Assembly: GCA_033064195.1 (NCBI GenBank)
Contig: JARBJD010000324.1
Location: 16,194 to 80,193, forward strand
Origin: Blattamonas nauphoetae
Taxonomy: Eukaryota > Preaxostyla > Oxymonadida
Direction: 5' to 3'
Length of the DNA stretch: 64,000 nucleotides
Positions 10,632-20,323 of the stretch are shown here, in pieces. The position numbers and the translations under genes are program-made. Below the pieces are notes generated by a model that searched no databases, was not told where the DNA came from, and saw only the letters and a program-made list of their open reading frames with translations. Each line of letters starts with the position of its first letter. Positions within the stretch are counted from its first letter, which is position 1.

Positions 10632-11632
10632 GTGGTTTGGAACGAGCTGGTGTGTTCGAGTGAATACTCAAGGATCGAGTGCCTCACACGTGGAGACGCT
10701 GAAGGGTATGGTGAAAATTGCATCGAGTGACAGGCAACTGTGGCAATGGCTTGTTGTTCTCCTCTTGCTGTTTCAGGAAAGTGGACTTCGAAAGAGGAGA
10801 GTGGCGACGTTTCAGAGAGGTCAAAGAGAACGTGAGTAGCATGCATTTTGGAGATGAAGAAAGATCTGATGTTTTGAGCGATGTCATTCAGAACGTCAAT
10901 CCGATCTGGTGATGGAGGGATTGATAAGTTCGAGAGTGTTCCAACGACTCGAAACCAGGAATGGCAAATGGTCTTGTCGCAGAAAAATACTGTGTTCTTT
11001 TTCCGCAGTGCTGGAAGAGCAGTTCTTGCGGCAGATCGTGTCGGAAACACAACAAAAAAGGATGGCTGATTGTCCAACGTCAGGCGCATGCCACTAATGA
11101 CCTCTGCGTGGGCCCCGTGGTTGTTGTAGAGTTTTTCTCGTTTGTCTGAATGCTTTAGATTGTGAGGGAACTTCGGTGTCACAATCAATGTTCGAGAACG
11201 ACTCACTTTCGAGACCCCAATCAGATGTTTCGTTGGTGGTACATCTGTTGATGGCGAACCACCAATTTCAATTACATGAATCGGATTTTGACAGATTTCA
11301 TCGATTAGAGTTGGATCCTTCATCTTGAGCATGATCTCTGTTGGTGTGCCTTTGTCGTTGGGATCTTGGAGTGCCCATTCGTAAGGGATTATCTTGCCAC
11401 CCGAAAAGGGTTCAAAATACCGCCGTAGTGCTGTCACAACTTCATGTTTTGTGTACGGTCTCCGTGGAAGGTGGTAAATGAAAAGAAGGACTGAGACAAG
11501 AAGAGAAGGAAAAGCAAGTACATTCGTCCGGTTCTGAAAAGTGTGAAGATAGGAGAGAATTGAAATACCATTGTCATATGACCGCGGTTTGCGAGACATT
11601 GGATGGGTGGTGAAAAAGATCTGACCACACAC
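10580..11632 (-). CDS. Family A protein (copy A2, middle part)
   Basis: A 350-codon frame. Its first third repeats the conserved block of copy A1 (LPRRPYTKHEVV, PYEWALQDPNDKGTPTE, ICQNPIHVIEIGGSPS). The middle (RSAARTALPALRKK, PSFFVVFPT) is not found in A1. The end carries SFEVHFPETARGEQQAI, matching copy A0 at 6.1 kb. A candidate intron beginning GTATTTC and ending TTTTCAG lies at about 11,535-11,570, aligned with the one in A1, but the second acceptor seen in A1 is altered here. The mixture suggests a duplicated gene with reshuffled segments. Function unknown. Confidence 0.45.
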   Translation of the reverse strand: MCGQIFFTTHPMSRKPRSYDNGISILSYLHTFQNRTNVLAFPSLLVSVLLFIYHLPRRPYTKHEVVTALRRYFEPFSGGKIIPYEWALQDPNDKGTPTEIMLKMKDPTLIDEICQNPIHVIEIGGSPSTDVPPTKHLIGVSKVSRSRTLIVTPKFPHNLKHSDKREKLYNNHGAHAEVISGMRLTLDNQPSFFVVFPTRSAARTALPALRKKNTVFFCDKTICHSWFRVVGTLSNLSIPPSPDRIDVLNDIAQNIRSFFISKMHATHVLFDLSETSPLSSFEVHFPETARGEQQAIATVACHSMQFSPYPSASPRVRHSILEYSLEHTSSFQTTCWFSSLYIHLSLKALH

Positions 11633-11817
11633 TTTTAATGCGAACCGATGACGAACTGGTGTACTTTTTTGCAGTTGTGTCGATAGTTTCGTTCGGTCGA
11701 AGAAACAAAGACAAGAGACCTGACGCCAGTAAGACAGAGATTGTCTCCGAAGGATCGAGTGTCCTTCAATGGATAATGGGATGATTCAAAATCTCCAATT
11801 CCCTTCAATGGGACTGA

Positions 11818-13010
11818 TCACAACAGATCATGGAAAGGTATTGAATCACTCTGTTGACCAATATCGTGTGAATATTGATCTAGGACGGTCTCTTCTTTGG
11901 GAGAGACATGTGCATCGTCTCGTTGCGAATGTTCCAACTTTGGATGGTTGAGAGTTGACATTGACGGTTTCAGGAGGTTTGGGCAGGGAGGAGGTGGCTT
12001 ATTCTCCATTTCATTAGGATTGTAGCACATGTCCTCAGAATCGTCCGCCGCATCGTCCTCAGATAACAAGGAGGTCCCTTGTTCGTCCTGAGGTTCGTTT
12101 TGGAATGACGATGGGGCATCTGTTGATATTTTTGCATCATCTTTTTGATCACTGTTTGAACAGACTGACTCGCAGCTAGAGGAGGAATCTGGATGCAGAA
12201 CAGTAAGACGGCAGGGAATCAATTGAGGGCGTTGTTCTCCTTTGATAGGTTTAAGGGTATCATCGTCCCCCAACTGTTCCGAGTTGTTGTGGTTCGGACT
12301 GGTTGTCTGCGGTGACACCTGGTTGAGTGTGGGGGATGATTTGATACACAATGTTTCTGGCCTTGTTGTTGTTCTGACGTTTTGATTGAACAGGTTCGCG
12401 TTGAAAGACGGTTGTTCCGAAGACAATGAAACATCGAGGCGAGAATGTCGATGGATCTTCATCTGATTCTGGTTTTCACTTCAATTAAACCGCTGGGACC
12501 GATCCCTATATTTCCCTTGCAATACACGAAAGTGTTCCAAAAGTCCGTGCCGAACCAGGAACTGTTGGAATGGTTCGTTGGTCAGGTATTCGAGTTGGAT
12601 GGTTGGGAGACGTCGGTGGATTCGACGGTTAACAGAAAGGCCAACGAACTTTGGGATGGGATATGCTGTCCGTGTCCACAAATATGTTCAGAGTCTTTCG
12701 AACAATCCTCAAATCACCATCGGGAATCAGAGAGGAGGAGCGAACAATCGACGCTCCATTCTCGAGCAGAGTCAACGTAACAATATTCAAATCAATGTTT
12801 CCGTCGGTTCACATATCTGTCGAATGCTCTGGAAATCCCTTCGCTTCGTTTCTGATTTGGGAACGAGCTCGCGGAGCTTCAGAGTTGGATGAACTTGTCA
12901 AACATCGTTCCGCGGAACAAGCACTCATCTTGTCCAGGCAGAGCATCAGGTCAATCAATTCAGAATCGAAGAAGTCCCCATCTCCCATCACATCACTCAT
13001 GATTCAACGA
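11818..13010 (-). pseudogene. Family A relic (copy A2, 5' part) running into a module-bearing frame
   Basis: Between 13,000 and about 12,500 the minus strand matches copies A3/A4 (FFDSELIDLMLCLDKM, SLIPDGDLRIVRKTLN, HPTRIPDQRTIPTV), but stops and frame changes interrupt it. From 12,462 to 11,818 a 214-codon open frame follows, with the shared module (SPNHNNSEQLGDDDTLKPIKGE) and an acidic Ser-rich remainder. The A1 gene keeps an extra ~500 bp between these parts that is missing here, so a deletion probably fused them. Probably not expressed as one intact protein. Confidence 0.45.
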
Positions 13011-13204
13011 TAATGATGGATGCTGTTTCGCAACAAACAATTGATTCTGCGAATGTTGATTTTATACTTGCCTGTTCGGGGCATCAGATCAATTAATCAC
13101 AGAACGCGCCAACAGAACGAAACTCTCAGTCAACAAATTGGAGAAAAAGTGAGAACAGAAGATCATCATTTGAGTGAAAACAAACAAAGATCAGTCATCT
13201 CGCG

Positions 13205-13660
13205 TTAATCTTGGGGACGATTCGGGAAGAAGAGATGGAAGGGAGGATGACCATGGCCAGCTGCTTCTGATGGGGCAGGCAGCGCCGGCGAGGGAGGACG
13301 TGACACGTCGTGGTCATTGAGATTGACGGAGTAATCGTCTTCGTCATCATTCAGTGTATACGCCGGATGGCGGGCCACAGGTGCCGAAAGCGGCACATAT
13401 TGGGCAGGTGTTGCCGGTGAGACAGCTCGAGCATGAGGGGTTCTTAAGGCGGGACCTCCTTTATGTGCTTCACTGTTGTCCAGCACCGAAAGTATATATC
13501 CTGGAGCTAGTGTTGGGACTGGCGGAGCGTCAGATCCGTACTCGGCCTCTTCCTGCTGAACTGACGGGTTTGCGAATTCGTTACGAAAAGCACTGTTGTG
13601 ATGATGATCAATTGACGCCATTAGTGATACTGAAATAATACAGATGAAACGGGTGATCAC
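13205..13660 (-). CDS. Family B short acidic Pro-rich protein (B1)
   Basis: A 151-codon frame ending QD at 13,205. The opening stretch is hydrophobic (TRFICIISVSLMAS) but begins with GTG; an ATG lies 14 codons in (about 13,618), and a polypyrimidine-AG acceptor (TTATTTCAG) just before it suggests that the first exon is upstream. The segments ILSVLDNSE, LRTPHAR and DDYSVNLNDHDVSRPPSP match the larger paralogue B3 at 24-25 kb (FSVLDNSQ, IQTPHAQ, DEDDVPRP). The protein is acidic and proline-rich, probably disordered. It may be exported if the hydrophobic start is translated. Role unknown. Confidence 0.5.
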   Translation of the reverse strand: MITRFICIISVSLMASIDHHHNSAFRNEFANPSVQQEEAEYGSDAPPVPTLAPGYILSVLDNSEAHKGGPALRTPHARAVSPATPAQYVPLSAPVARHPAYTLNDDEDDYSVNLNDHDVSRPPSPALPAPSEAAGHGHPPFHLFFPNRPQD

Positions 13661-13711
13661 AAAAATGATTCAAAACATGAACAAACAAGCTCAAACGATG
13701 ACTGGAATTTC

Positions 13712-13876
13712 CTAGCCCATACTACCTCCATGACCAAGATGGTTCATGGATAATCGATCAACCCGCTCCGAAGGAGCCTACTTCCCCTAGTATTTCCCAG
13801 AAATGTTCAGTACGACTGTGATATGTCACTGAAATGGAATTGATGACTCTGATGATGTTTTCAACACTTTCAGATG
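13712..13876. repeat. Conserved upstream block of family B genes (copy 1)
   Basis: About 165 bp, roughly 90% identical by eye to 25,091-25,250, just upstream of B1 and B3 respectively. Both contain CCCGCTCCGAAGGAGCCTA and TGTCACTGAAATGGAATTG. It may hold a promoter, a 5' exon, or simply be part of the duplicated unit. Confidence 0.55.
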
Positions 13877-14839
13877 TCTCGTATTGCAGAGTGTCTCCAA
13901 ACGGATCGTACATGAGACACCGAATATTACGGAGTCACTGATGTCGTTTGTGGGGCCAGAAGTCCGAAACCACTCCGATTGTTCGACGCGAAAGACAACC
14001 TACAACCGGCGATGAATAGGCAGATGACTCGAGGCGGAAGATGAAGTATTCATACCATTCTTCGCCTCCCAAGCTGAATCGTTCACACAGACAGACCACA
14101 CTCCAATTCTCCCAGAATCATGCTATGATGCTTTCTATTCTCTCGGTTGATGTGCGATGAACACGGAACAATTTTTGTGTGACCAGCCGACTCAAACGAT
14201 GACCAGTCCGTGTTGACTGATCGTATTGTGTCTTGATCCTTTCCTTGTGACCCTATTCGTTGAATTAATTCAATCGAACTGCAATGAAATTTTTGGCATT
14301 CCAAGAGGACATTTCGTTGGTAATCTCGCGAATATAACAAGGACCCCATACTATTTTAATGGAACCAATTCAGCGATGAGATAGACACAGATCAAGATTG
14401 TTCCATTCTTGCGAAAAGTCTTGTAAAAGATCCAGAATCGTCAGAAAATGGAGGATTCTCATGGATACTGAGTTTGGTGTTCAGCTCATTGTATGCACGA
14501 TTGTGGACACTGGACTCATCAGAATAGAAATTGTCGATCTGTTCTTTGTTGTCATCTGAACTGGATATTACCGAGAGCATGATCGATTAGAATGTGGACT
14601 GTTCTCCAATTATTGTTTGTGGGAGAGGACTGGTGAGGGATCACCGATTGGTCTCTCATACAGCTCTCACTTCTCCTCGACGTCAGATCTTCAGCAATTT
14701 GTCGAATTGTCCATGCACTCGGATCTGCGTGCTTCTCCCGCACTGTCTGTTCGTTAACATCACTTTTGTTGCTGTCCAGGTCGCTGGTGCTGGAAACTGG
14801 ACGCTGTTCTGATTGGACTTCTCGCCTGACTTGAACACA

Positions 14840-15060
14840 CTTCTCCTTCAACGATCATCATGCACATATGATCGACTGCTGATTTCAAGTGATTTGTTGA
14901 AAATGAACAGGCCTGTCAATCCATCAGGCAGCATGCCCACTCGAAATGAGAATCGACAACAATTCATTGACGGCTGTGTCTCACCCTGCTGAAACTGTCA
15001 AGACAGTCCCGAATTGATGGACTTGACATCTTTTCGTCTTTTTCACAGCATCGGCTCATC
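14840..15060 (+). pseudogene. Relic of a beta-helix surface gene 5' end
   Basis: The stretch around TGCTGATTTCAAGTG, then an ATGAACAG.CCTG.CAATCCATC core and CAAGA, aligns with the 5' part of the surface gene at 25,430-25,570. The reading frame is lost within about 100 bp, so only a stub remains. A sister stub is at 21,960-22,190. Confidence 0.5.
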
Positions 15061-15156
15061 GCTGACTGGTTCATTTCGCTCGACGAACAGAATCCTGAAC
15101 AAGCTAGTCTTATATGGATGTATTTTCATGCTTTTTCATGTTACACAATTTATTAC

Positions 15157-16186
15157 CTACAGATCTCGTTTCAGAAACCGCTTATTATCCGTGGAAGAGA
15201 TGAGATAGCAAAGAAATGAGTGCGAATGGGATGATTGACTCAATCGAACAAAGGAAGGCGTTAAAACATCTGAAACGAGAGTGGAGTCCAAGTTTGCTTC
15301 AAAATCATTGATTATCTGTTTGACTGGTTCTCGAATTCTGACAGACAACGAGTGGAAATGAGTGTGGAGAGTGTTCTCCATCGCTTCGTCCGGAAAATCA
15401 CTCTTAAGGACAGTGGCGATCGTCTGGACATAGTTTGATTCCGTTGTCCACCAGAGCATCACATTTCACCAACAATTCATGATGCTGTCGAGCATTCATT
15501 GGGCGGGTTTGAGTTCGAAGAAGAACCACGAGTATGGGGGGACGATTCGATGGGACAGAGCAAAATATGCAAGGGGAACAAACAGATGACACAGGCTGAC
15601 AGAGTTGTCCAGAAGGGGCACAAACACACGAGAAAGGGAGTTCGAGACAAGGTTCACATTGTGGCAGCAGGAGTGGGAAACGGGAGGGGAAACGAGATGA
15701 GTACTGTTCCGAGTATGCCGTTCCGAACCAGTAACTGTTGGAATGGTTCCTTGGTCAGGTATTCGAGTTGGGATGTTGGGAGACGTCGGTGGATTCGACG
15801 GTTAACAGAAAGGCAAACGAACTTTGGGATGGGATATGCTGTCCGTGTCCACAAATATGTTCAGAGTCTTTCGAACAATCCTCAAATCACCATCGGGAAT
15901 CAGAGAGGAGGAGCGAAAAGTCGATGCTCCATTCCCGAGCAGAGTCAACGCAACAATGTTCAAATCAATGTTCCCTTCGGTTCACATATCTGTCGAATGC
16001 TCTGGAAATCCCTTCGCTTCGCTTCTGATTTGGGAACGAGCTCGCGGAGCTTCAGAGTTGGATGAACTTGTCAAACATCGTTCCGCGGAGCATGCACTCA
16101 TCTTGTCCAGGCAGAGCATCAGGTCAATCAATTCAGAATCGAAGAAGTCTTGGCCTCCCATCACATCACTCATGATTCAACGATAA
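15157..16186 (-). pseudogene. Family A copy A3, truncated
   Basis: The minus strand carries FFDSELIDLMLCLDKM, a stop, then SLIPDGDLRIV, HPTRIPDQ and MNARQHHELLVKCDA. A 28-nt GT-AG intron at 15,424-15,451 joins the last in phase to IATVLKSDFPDEAMENTLH and IINDFEANLDSTLVSD. Stops and frame changes break the 5' half, and the downstream conserved blocks of A1 are absent, so this is a truncated copy. It is nearly identical at DNA level to A4 at 22.3-23.3 kb. Confidence 0.5.
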
Positions 16187-16487
16187 TGATGGATGCTGTT
16201 TCGTTACAAACAAGTGATTCTGCGAATGTTGATTTTATATTTGCTTGTTCGGGGCATCTGATCTATTAATCACAGAACGCGCCAACAGAATGTAATTCCA
16301 AGTCAACAAATTGGAGAAAAAGGGAGAACAGAAGCCCATCATGAAAATGAGCAATCAGAAGAATCAAAATGGGGATTTGTGTGGAGTTAAAACGATGGGG
16401 GAGTTTGGTGGAGAATAGAAAAAAATAGCTGAAAACACAATTGAGGATAACTCAGAAATCGAAAAAAAACAACAGAATCACCAAATA

Positions 16488-16842
16488 CAGGGTGGCCCAG
16501 AAGTAGTCTAACCGTATGGGTCGATCACTTTTCTTCGATCTTGCGCAATTGACCCCAATCGTCTTTCTCTTCTTTCCTATGCTTCAAAATTTCCCTTCTT
16601 TTCTTTTCACAAGTGCTTCCTCGACTGTAGTCTCGATGGATCTCATGAAACGGGACTGACTCCGTTTTTTGAACACTCCTTTCTTGAGCGGACAAGGATT
16701 GTTGATCAACGAAACAGTGGTGAAAAGAAAAGAAGTGAAATTAAGAAGCATTGTAGTGAGGAGAAAGACGATTGGTGTCAACGGAATTTGTTCGACGAGA
16801 AGTGATCGACCCATAGGGTTAGACTACTTCTGGGCCACCCTG
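16488..16842. mobile_element. Mariner-type foldback MITE
   Basis: Ends read CAGGGTGGCCCAGAAGTAGT and its inverse, each flanked by TA (16,486-16,487 and 16,843-16,844). The inverted arms stay similar for about 160 bp, so almost the whole 355-bp element can fold on itself. TA duplication and CAGGGTGGCCCA-type tips are characteristic of Tc1/mariner elements. No transposase is present. Its tips differ from those of the Tc1-like element 350 bp to the right, so a different source transposase is needed. Confidence 0.82.
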
Positions 16843-16878
16843 TATTTGGCTTACATGACTCTTTCAGCCTCACACATT

Positions 16879-17184
16879 CTAACCCATCTCCTTTCGAGGA
16901 CTGTTCGAGGTGTGGGCGAGTTCAGAGCTCCTGGACGAGATGCTTTCAATATCCGACACACTAGATTGATCCATGTCCCCGTCGGGCACGGACAGATTTT
17001 GAAGAATGGGAGAACCGGAAATAGAATCTGTCCTATTGAACAAAGGTGGCGAGGGGCTTTGCACAACAATCCCCTCAATTTCATCTGCTGATCTGGGTGG
17101 GTGGAACGAGGGGTCTGTTGGATATGGATTGCCCCATGGGTCTTTAGACTCGGGGAGGAAGTTGTCCAAAGGAATGTCAGCTAC
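16879..17184 (-). pseudogene. Family B gene B2, 3' segment (beyond the Tc1 insertion)
   Basis: This segment encodes the last ~100 residues of B2, in the order VVADIPLDNFLPES, SADEIEGIVVQ, ILQNLSVPDGDMDQSSVSDI and a SNSPRKEMG end. Paralogue B3 has the same C-terminus (SVPDGDMDQSSVSDIESSS, SNSPRKEMG). The frame runs directly into the terminal repeat of the transposon at 17,187. Across the insertion it continues at 19,399 in phase when one TA is counted. Confidence 0.7.
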
Positions 17185-17186
17185 TA

Positions 17187-17400
17187 CAGCTCGACTAGTT
17201 CTGAAATGCATTTTAATTTTTCAGAAATAGATTTTAATTATTCAGAAATGAACATAATTGTTCAGAAATGTACTTTAATTTTTCAGAAATGAACATAATT
17301 GTTCAGAAATGAACAGAGATTGTTCAGAAATGAACAGTGATTCTTCCCAAATGAACAGTGATTTTTCTGAAATGAATACTAATTTTTCATAAATGAAGGA
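17187..17400. repeat. Left terminal repeat array of the Tc1-like element
   Basis: About ten imperfect copies of a ~21-bp unit containing TTCAGAAATGAAC. The inverse array is at 19,185-19,396. These may be multiple transposase binding sites, as in IR/DR-type Tc1 elements. Confidence 0.75.
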
Positions 17401-17526
17401 TCAAAATGAGTTGTCCAGATGCAATTTAGAAGCTATATTCAGGCTTCTGAAAAATGAAAAAAGGTTGATCGGACCCTTAAATTGTCTAAAAAAATTACGC
17501 GTAGCCATTTCCAATTGCGACATCAG

Positions 17527-19086
17527 ATGATAAACGGAGAAGATTTTTCTGGAAAATCATCGCGAAATTTCATGGAACGCTCCTTTTCTCTCATCGATGA
17601 TGAATCTGAGACTGACGAGTCTCAAAACTCATCGATCACCGAAAGACAAATACAATACCAATCTCTCAACGAATCGGATGGATGGTTCTTTGGTGATGAA
17701 GTTGTTGATTGTGAATCTGGGATGGAAAGTCAGCAGGATGGGCTTCTCACAGGCGGATTCAGTCAGGATTTTATTCGAACAAGTCTCAAACGATCGAAAG
17801 ATGAACTTCGAAGACTCTTGCCAGAAAGAATTGAAGCAGTTGATAGTGCAAGCCCACCTGAACCTCTTCTTCCACAAGATCCTCATGAGTTTGTTGAACT
17901 ACCAGCTCCTCAGAAGATGAAACGTGGTCGTCCAACTTCTCGTCCTGCCCCAAAGCCCCGACGATCATACACCATTCTCACGCCTCGTGAACGCGAATTG
18001 GTCCTCGATGAAGTGAAGGAAGGGAAGAAGTACGATTTGATTGTCGAAAAGTGGAACATCTCGAAAGGAACAATCAACAACATCGCATCTGGAAAACCTG
18101 CTCCCAAGCCTCGTGGGGGAGCAGTCTATCGAAAAATCACTCCAGAAATTTCACGATCAATGAATGATGCAATTCTTCAAAACCCACTCTTGAAGGGAGA
18201 AGAACTCAAAACTCTCGTCGAGGAGAATCATGGAACATCGGTTGCAGTGTCGACAATCAATGCTCACCTAACTTCACCAAAAATGGTGGAACACGGGTGT
18301 ACAAAGTTCACTGTGAAGAAAGTCGAACTGCTCCAACACGAACGCAATTCGGAGGAAACAAAGGACGCGAGACTCGACAATCTTCAGCGATACGCAACAA
18401 CATTCTCTCAAGGTGGATTTGCTGTCTACATCGACGAAACTTCCTTCAACAAGACCTGCTTCCAAAATCAAGGTCGTGCTCCAATCGGTCAGCGTTGCCT
18501 TCAACGAGTTCGTCGATTGCAAACGGAAAATCTCACTGCAATCACAGCGATCTCTGAAGCGTGGGGTGTTGTTCATGTGACGTGGGTTCAAGGAACTGTG
18601 TCTGCTCTTGAATTCCAACATTTCCTCCTCTCACTTTTTGAGTCCCTTCAAAGAAGAACGAATGAAAGCTGCACACTGATTATGGACAATGTTGGCTTGC
18701 ACAAGACGGATGAGGTGAAAGAGCTCATCAGATCGAAAAATTACACAACTCTGTTCACTCCACCAAATTCATGTGAGTTGAATCCGATCGAGTACGTCTT
18801 TGGCATGTGGAAAGGTGGGAGTTCGATTCCTTCTCATGTCAGAACAGAGGATCAACTGCGGATTCATCTTTCGGAATCTCTCAGTGCAATTCCTCATCGG
18901 AAGATATCCGCGGCCATCAGATTTGTGTCTCTCAGACTTCATCCAATTGTCGCTCGCCGAGGTGATTTGGCTCTCAATCGAACACAAGAACAGTTCAACC
19001 GCGATTCGAACGGCCCACATGCTCCAAGTCCGCAAGCAATCATGCCACCAGACCACGGACCACGAGTGGAAGAACCTGAAGAATAA
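17527..19086 (+). CDS. Tc1-like transposase (DD34E)
   Basis: The first ATG of the frame is 17,527, giving 519 residues; an in-frame TTG lies 15 codons earlier. An acidic N-terminal region is followed by an AT-hook (KRGRPTSRP), a helix-turn-helix DNA-binding region around LTPRERELVLDEVKEGKKYD and STINAHL, and a DDE catalytic domain. The catalytic residues are visible as YIDETSFN, LIMDNVGLHK and ELNPIEYVFGMWK. Exactly 34 residues separate the second Asp from the Glu, the spacing of Tc1 elements. The enzyme would cut and paste the surrounding 2.2-kb element. The intact frame and all three acidic residues suggest that it could be active. At 519 residues it is longer than the usual ~340, owing to the N-terminal extension. 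Confidence 0.9.
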   Translation: MINGEDFSGKSSRNFMERSFSLIDDESETDESQNSSITERQIQYQSLNESDGWFFGDEVVDCESGMESQQDGLLTGGFSQDFIRTSLKRSKDELRRLLPERIEAVDSASPPEPLLPQDPHEFVELPAPQKMKRGRPTSRPAPKPRRSYTILTPRERELVLDEVKEGKKYDLIVEKWNISKGTINNIASGKPAPKPRGGAVYRKITPEISRSMNDAILQNPLLKGEELKTLVEENHGTSVAVSTINAHLTSPKMVEHGCTKFTVKKVELLQHERNSEETKDARLDNLQRYATTFSQGGFAVYIDETSFNKTCFQNQGRAPIGQRCLQRVRRLQTENLTAITAISEAWGVVHVTWVQGTVSALEFQHFLLSLFESLQRRTNESCTLIMDNVGLHKTDEVKELIRSKNYTTLFTPPNSCELNPIEYVFGMWKGGSSIPSHVRTEDQLRIHLSESLSAIPHRKISAAIRFVSLRLHPIVARRGDLALNRTQEQFNRDSNGPHAPSPQAIMPPDHGPRVEEPEE

Positions 19087-19184
19087 ACTGCTTCATCAAT
19101 AATTCACCACACAAGAGTGTTTCCCTTCGTTCTGTCAGTCTTTTCTAAAACGAGTGGTCTCAAAAATAAATCCGAAAAAGAGCC

Positions 19185-19396
19185 GTTCATTTCTGAACAA
19201 TCACTGTTCATTTCCGAATAATCATTGTTCATTTCAGAAAAATCACTGTTCATTTACGAATAATTCATGTTCATTTCTGAAAAATTAAAATTCATTTCTG
19301 AACAATCATGTTCATTTCTGAACAATCAAAACACATTTCTGAACAATTATGTTCATTTCTGAATAATTAAAATACAATTCAGAACTAGTCGAGCTG
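19185..19396. repeat. Right terminal repeat array of the Tc1-like element
   Basis: Repeated TGTTCATTTCTGAA-type units, the inverse of those at 17,187-17,400. Confidence 0.75.
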
Positions 19397-19398
19397 TA

Positions 19399-19653
19399 CC
19401 ATGAGAGAATTGTTTGGATCATCCTCACCAGACGAAGGGATCTGCTCCAGAACAGAGGTAGAGGATAACGAGAAACTGACAGACAGGCTTTCCGAATCAG
19501 TGGAATTTGAACTGGACCGGTCGCTGGAGAAGGAGGACAGAGAATCGGAGTCGGAGTCTTGAGGTTCAGGTGATATCCATGGGACTTGAACGAGTGTAGG
19601 TGTGATTTCTTGTGATATCTCCCATCCAGTTCGCTGTTCGTGTTGGAAAAACG
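19399..19653 (-). pseudogene. Family B gene B2, middle segment
   Basis: About 85 codons between the two insertions, with FFQHEQRTGWEISQE, SDSDSLSSFSSDRSSS and SSGEDDPNNSLMV. It is Ser- and acid-rich. B3 has the corresponding SSDENNSNNALLEEAD. The frame is continuous with the 5' segment across the element at 19,654 and with the 3' segment across the Tc1 element. Confidence 0.7.
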
Positions 19654-20323
19654 GGCATGTATTACCCCTGTAGGTTATCGGAACCCTGTAGGTTGTAGGA
19701 ACTCTGTAGGTTGCGAAAAGGAACCCTGTAGGTTGTGAAAGGAAGCCTGTAGGTTGTTTTGGAACTCTGTAGGTTGTGACCCAACACTGTGTTCTCGACA
19801 CATCCCAGTCCATTCCACATCCAAAAGACATCAACGAGATAAAGATAGCCCAGATCGTTCCACTTTCACTCTTTCTCTGAAATACTCCCTTTTCAGCTTT
19901 CATTCCTTTCGTATTCTCATTCATTTGCCATATCACCCTCAAAATGCTACTCAATTGTTTGCAAAAATCATAACTGGTCGTGATCCTTGATCAAGACCAC
20001 AACAACAAAGTTCGAGATTTCCGACTAAAATGGGCACTATTGTCACTAATGCCATTTCAATTCACATATATTCATCTTTTCTCTTCCTTTTTTCCGAATA
20101 TTCCACAGATTAACCTGATAGATCGTGAAAAGTGTGTTAGATAAAAAGTGTTTGGGAAAGCACACAATTTCCTCCGAACCGATTTTCAAAAGAAATCAGA
20201 AAACGAGGCAACACAATCAGAGGTTTGAACTTTTCCACAATCCCCCCTCTAAGCATACCTATCTATCACACAGTTGCTCGACAACCTACAGGGTTCCAAT
20301 AACCTACAGGGGTAATACATGCC
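19654..20323. mobile_element. 670-bp non-autonomous transposon, 8-bp TSD, GGCATG ends
   Basis: Terminal inverted repeats of about 43 bp with one mismatch begin GGCATGTATTACCCCTGTAG. The perfect direct repeat GAAAAACG flanks them at 19,646-19,653 and 20,324-20,331. The left end contains a short tandem array of a CCCTGTAGGTTGT-type unit. No transposase is encoded. The 8-bp duplication points to hAT, Merlin or P-like mobilisation. It sits inside the coding sequence of B2, and one copy of the duplication restores the frame on removal. Confidence 0.85.
19660..19785. repeat. Minisatellite of CTGTAGGTTGT-type units
   Basis: Six imperfect direct copies of a 13-25 bp unit around CTGTAGGTT lie at the left end of the 670-bp element. 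Two inverse copies are at the right end. Confidence 0.75.

Larger units (their letters stand above)
13870..16325. repeat. Segmental duplication, copy 1
   Basis: Matches 21,440-23,465 in the same orientation with an offset of 7,138-7,139 bp. From about 15,170 to 16,325 the two copies are almost identical, with no indel that I can see; before 15,170 they show many substitutions. The unit contains a family A copy on the minus strand and a beta-helix gene start relic on the plus strand. Confidence 0.8.
17187..19396 (+). mobile_element. Tc1-like DD34E transposon, apparently complete
   Basis: The outer tips are CAGCTCGACTAGTTCTGAA at 17,187 and its inverse ending at 19,396, each flanked by the target dinucleotide TA (17,185-17,186 and 19,397-19,398). 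Inside each tip lie about 200 bp of short repeats of the type TTCAGAAATGAACA, in opposite orientation at the two ends, giving long repetitive inverted termini. The interior holds one intact transposase gene. The element interrupts the coding sequence of family B gene B2. Confidence 0.88.

Noticed and set aside
12578..13013. Overlapping plus-strand frames of 104 and 120 codons
   Set aside because: Also antisense to family A, with counterparts only where the DNA is duplicated.
15499..16065. A 188-codon plus-strand frame, repeated identically at 22,638-23,204
   Set aside because: It is antisense to the family A copies, whose minus-strand motifs are conserved across four copies. Its identity in the second unit is explained by the DNA duplication.
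16669..17091. 140-codon plus-strand frame
   Set aside because: It runs from inside a mariner MITE into the antisense strand of family B gene B2.
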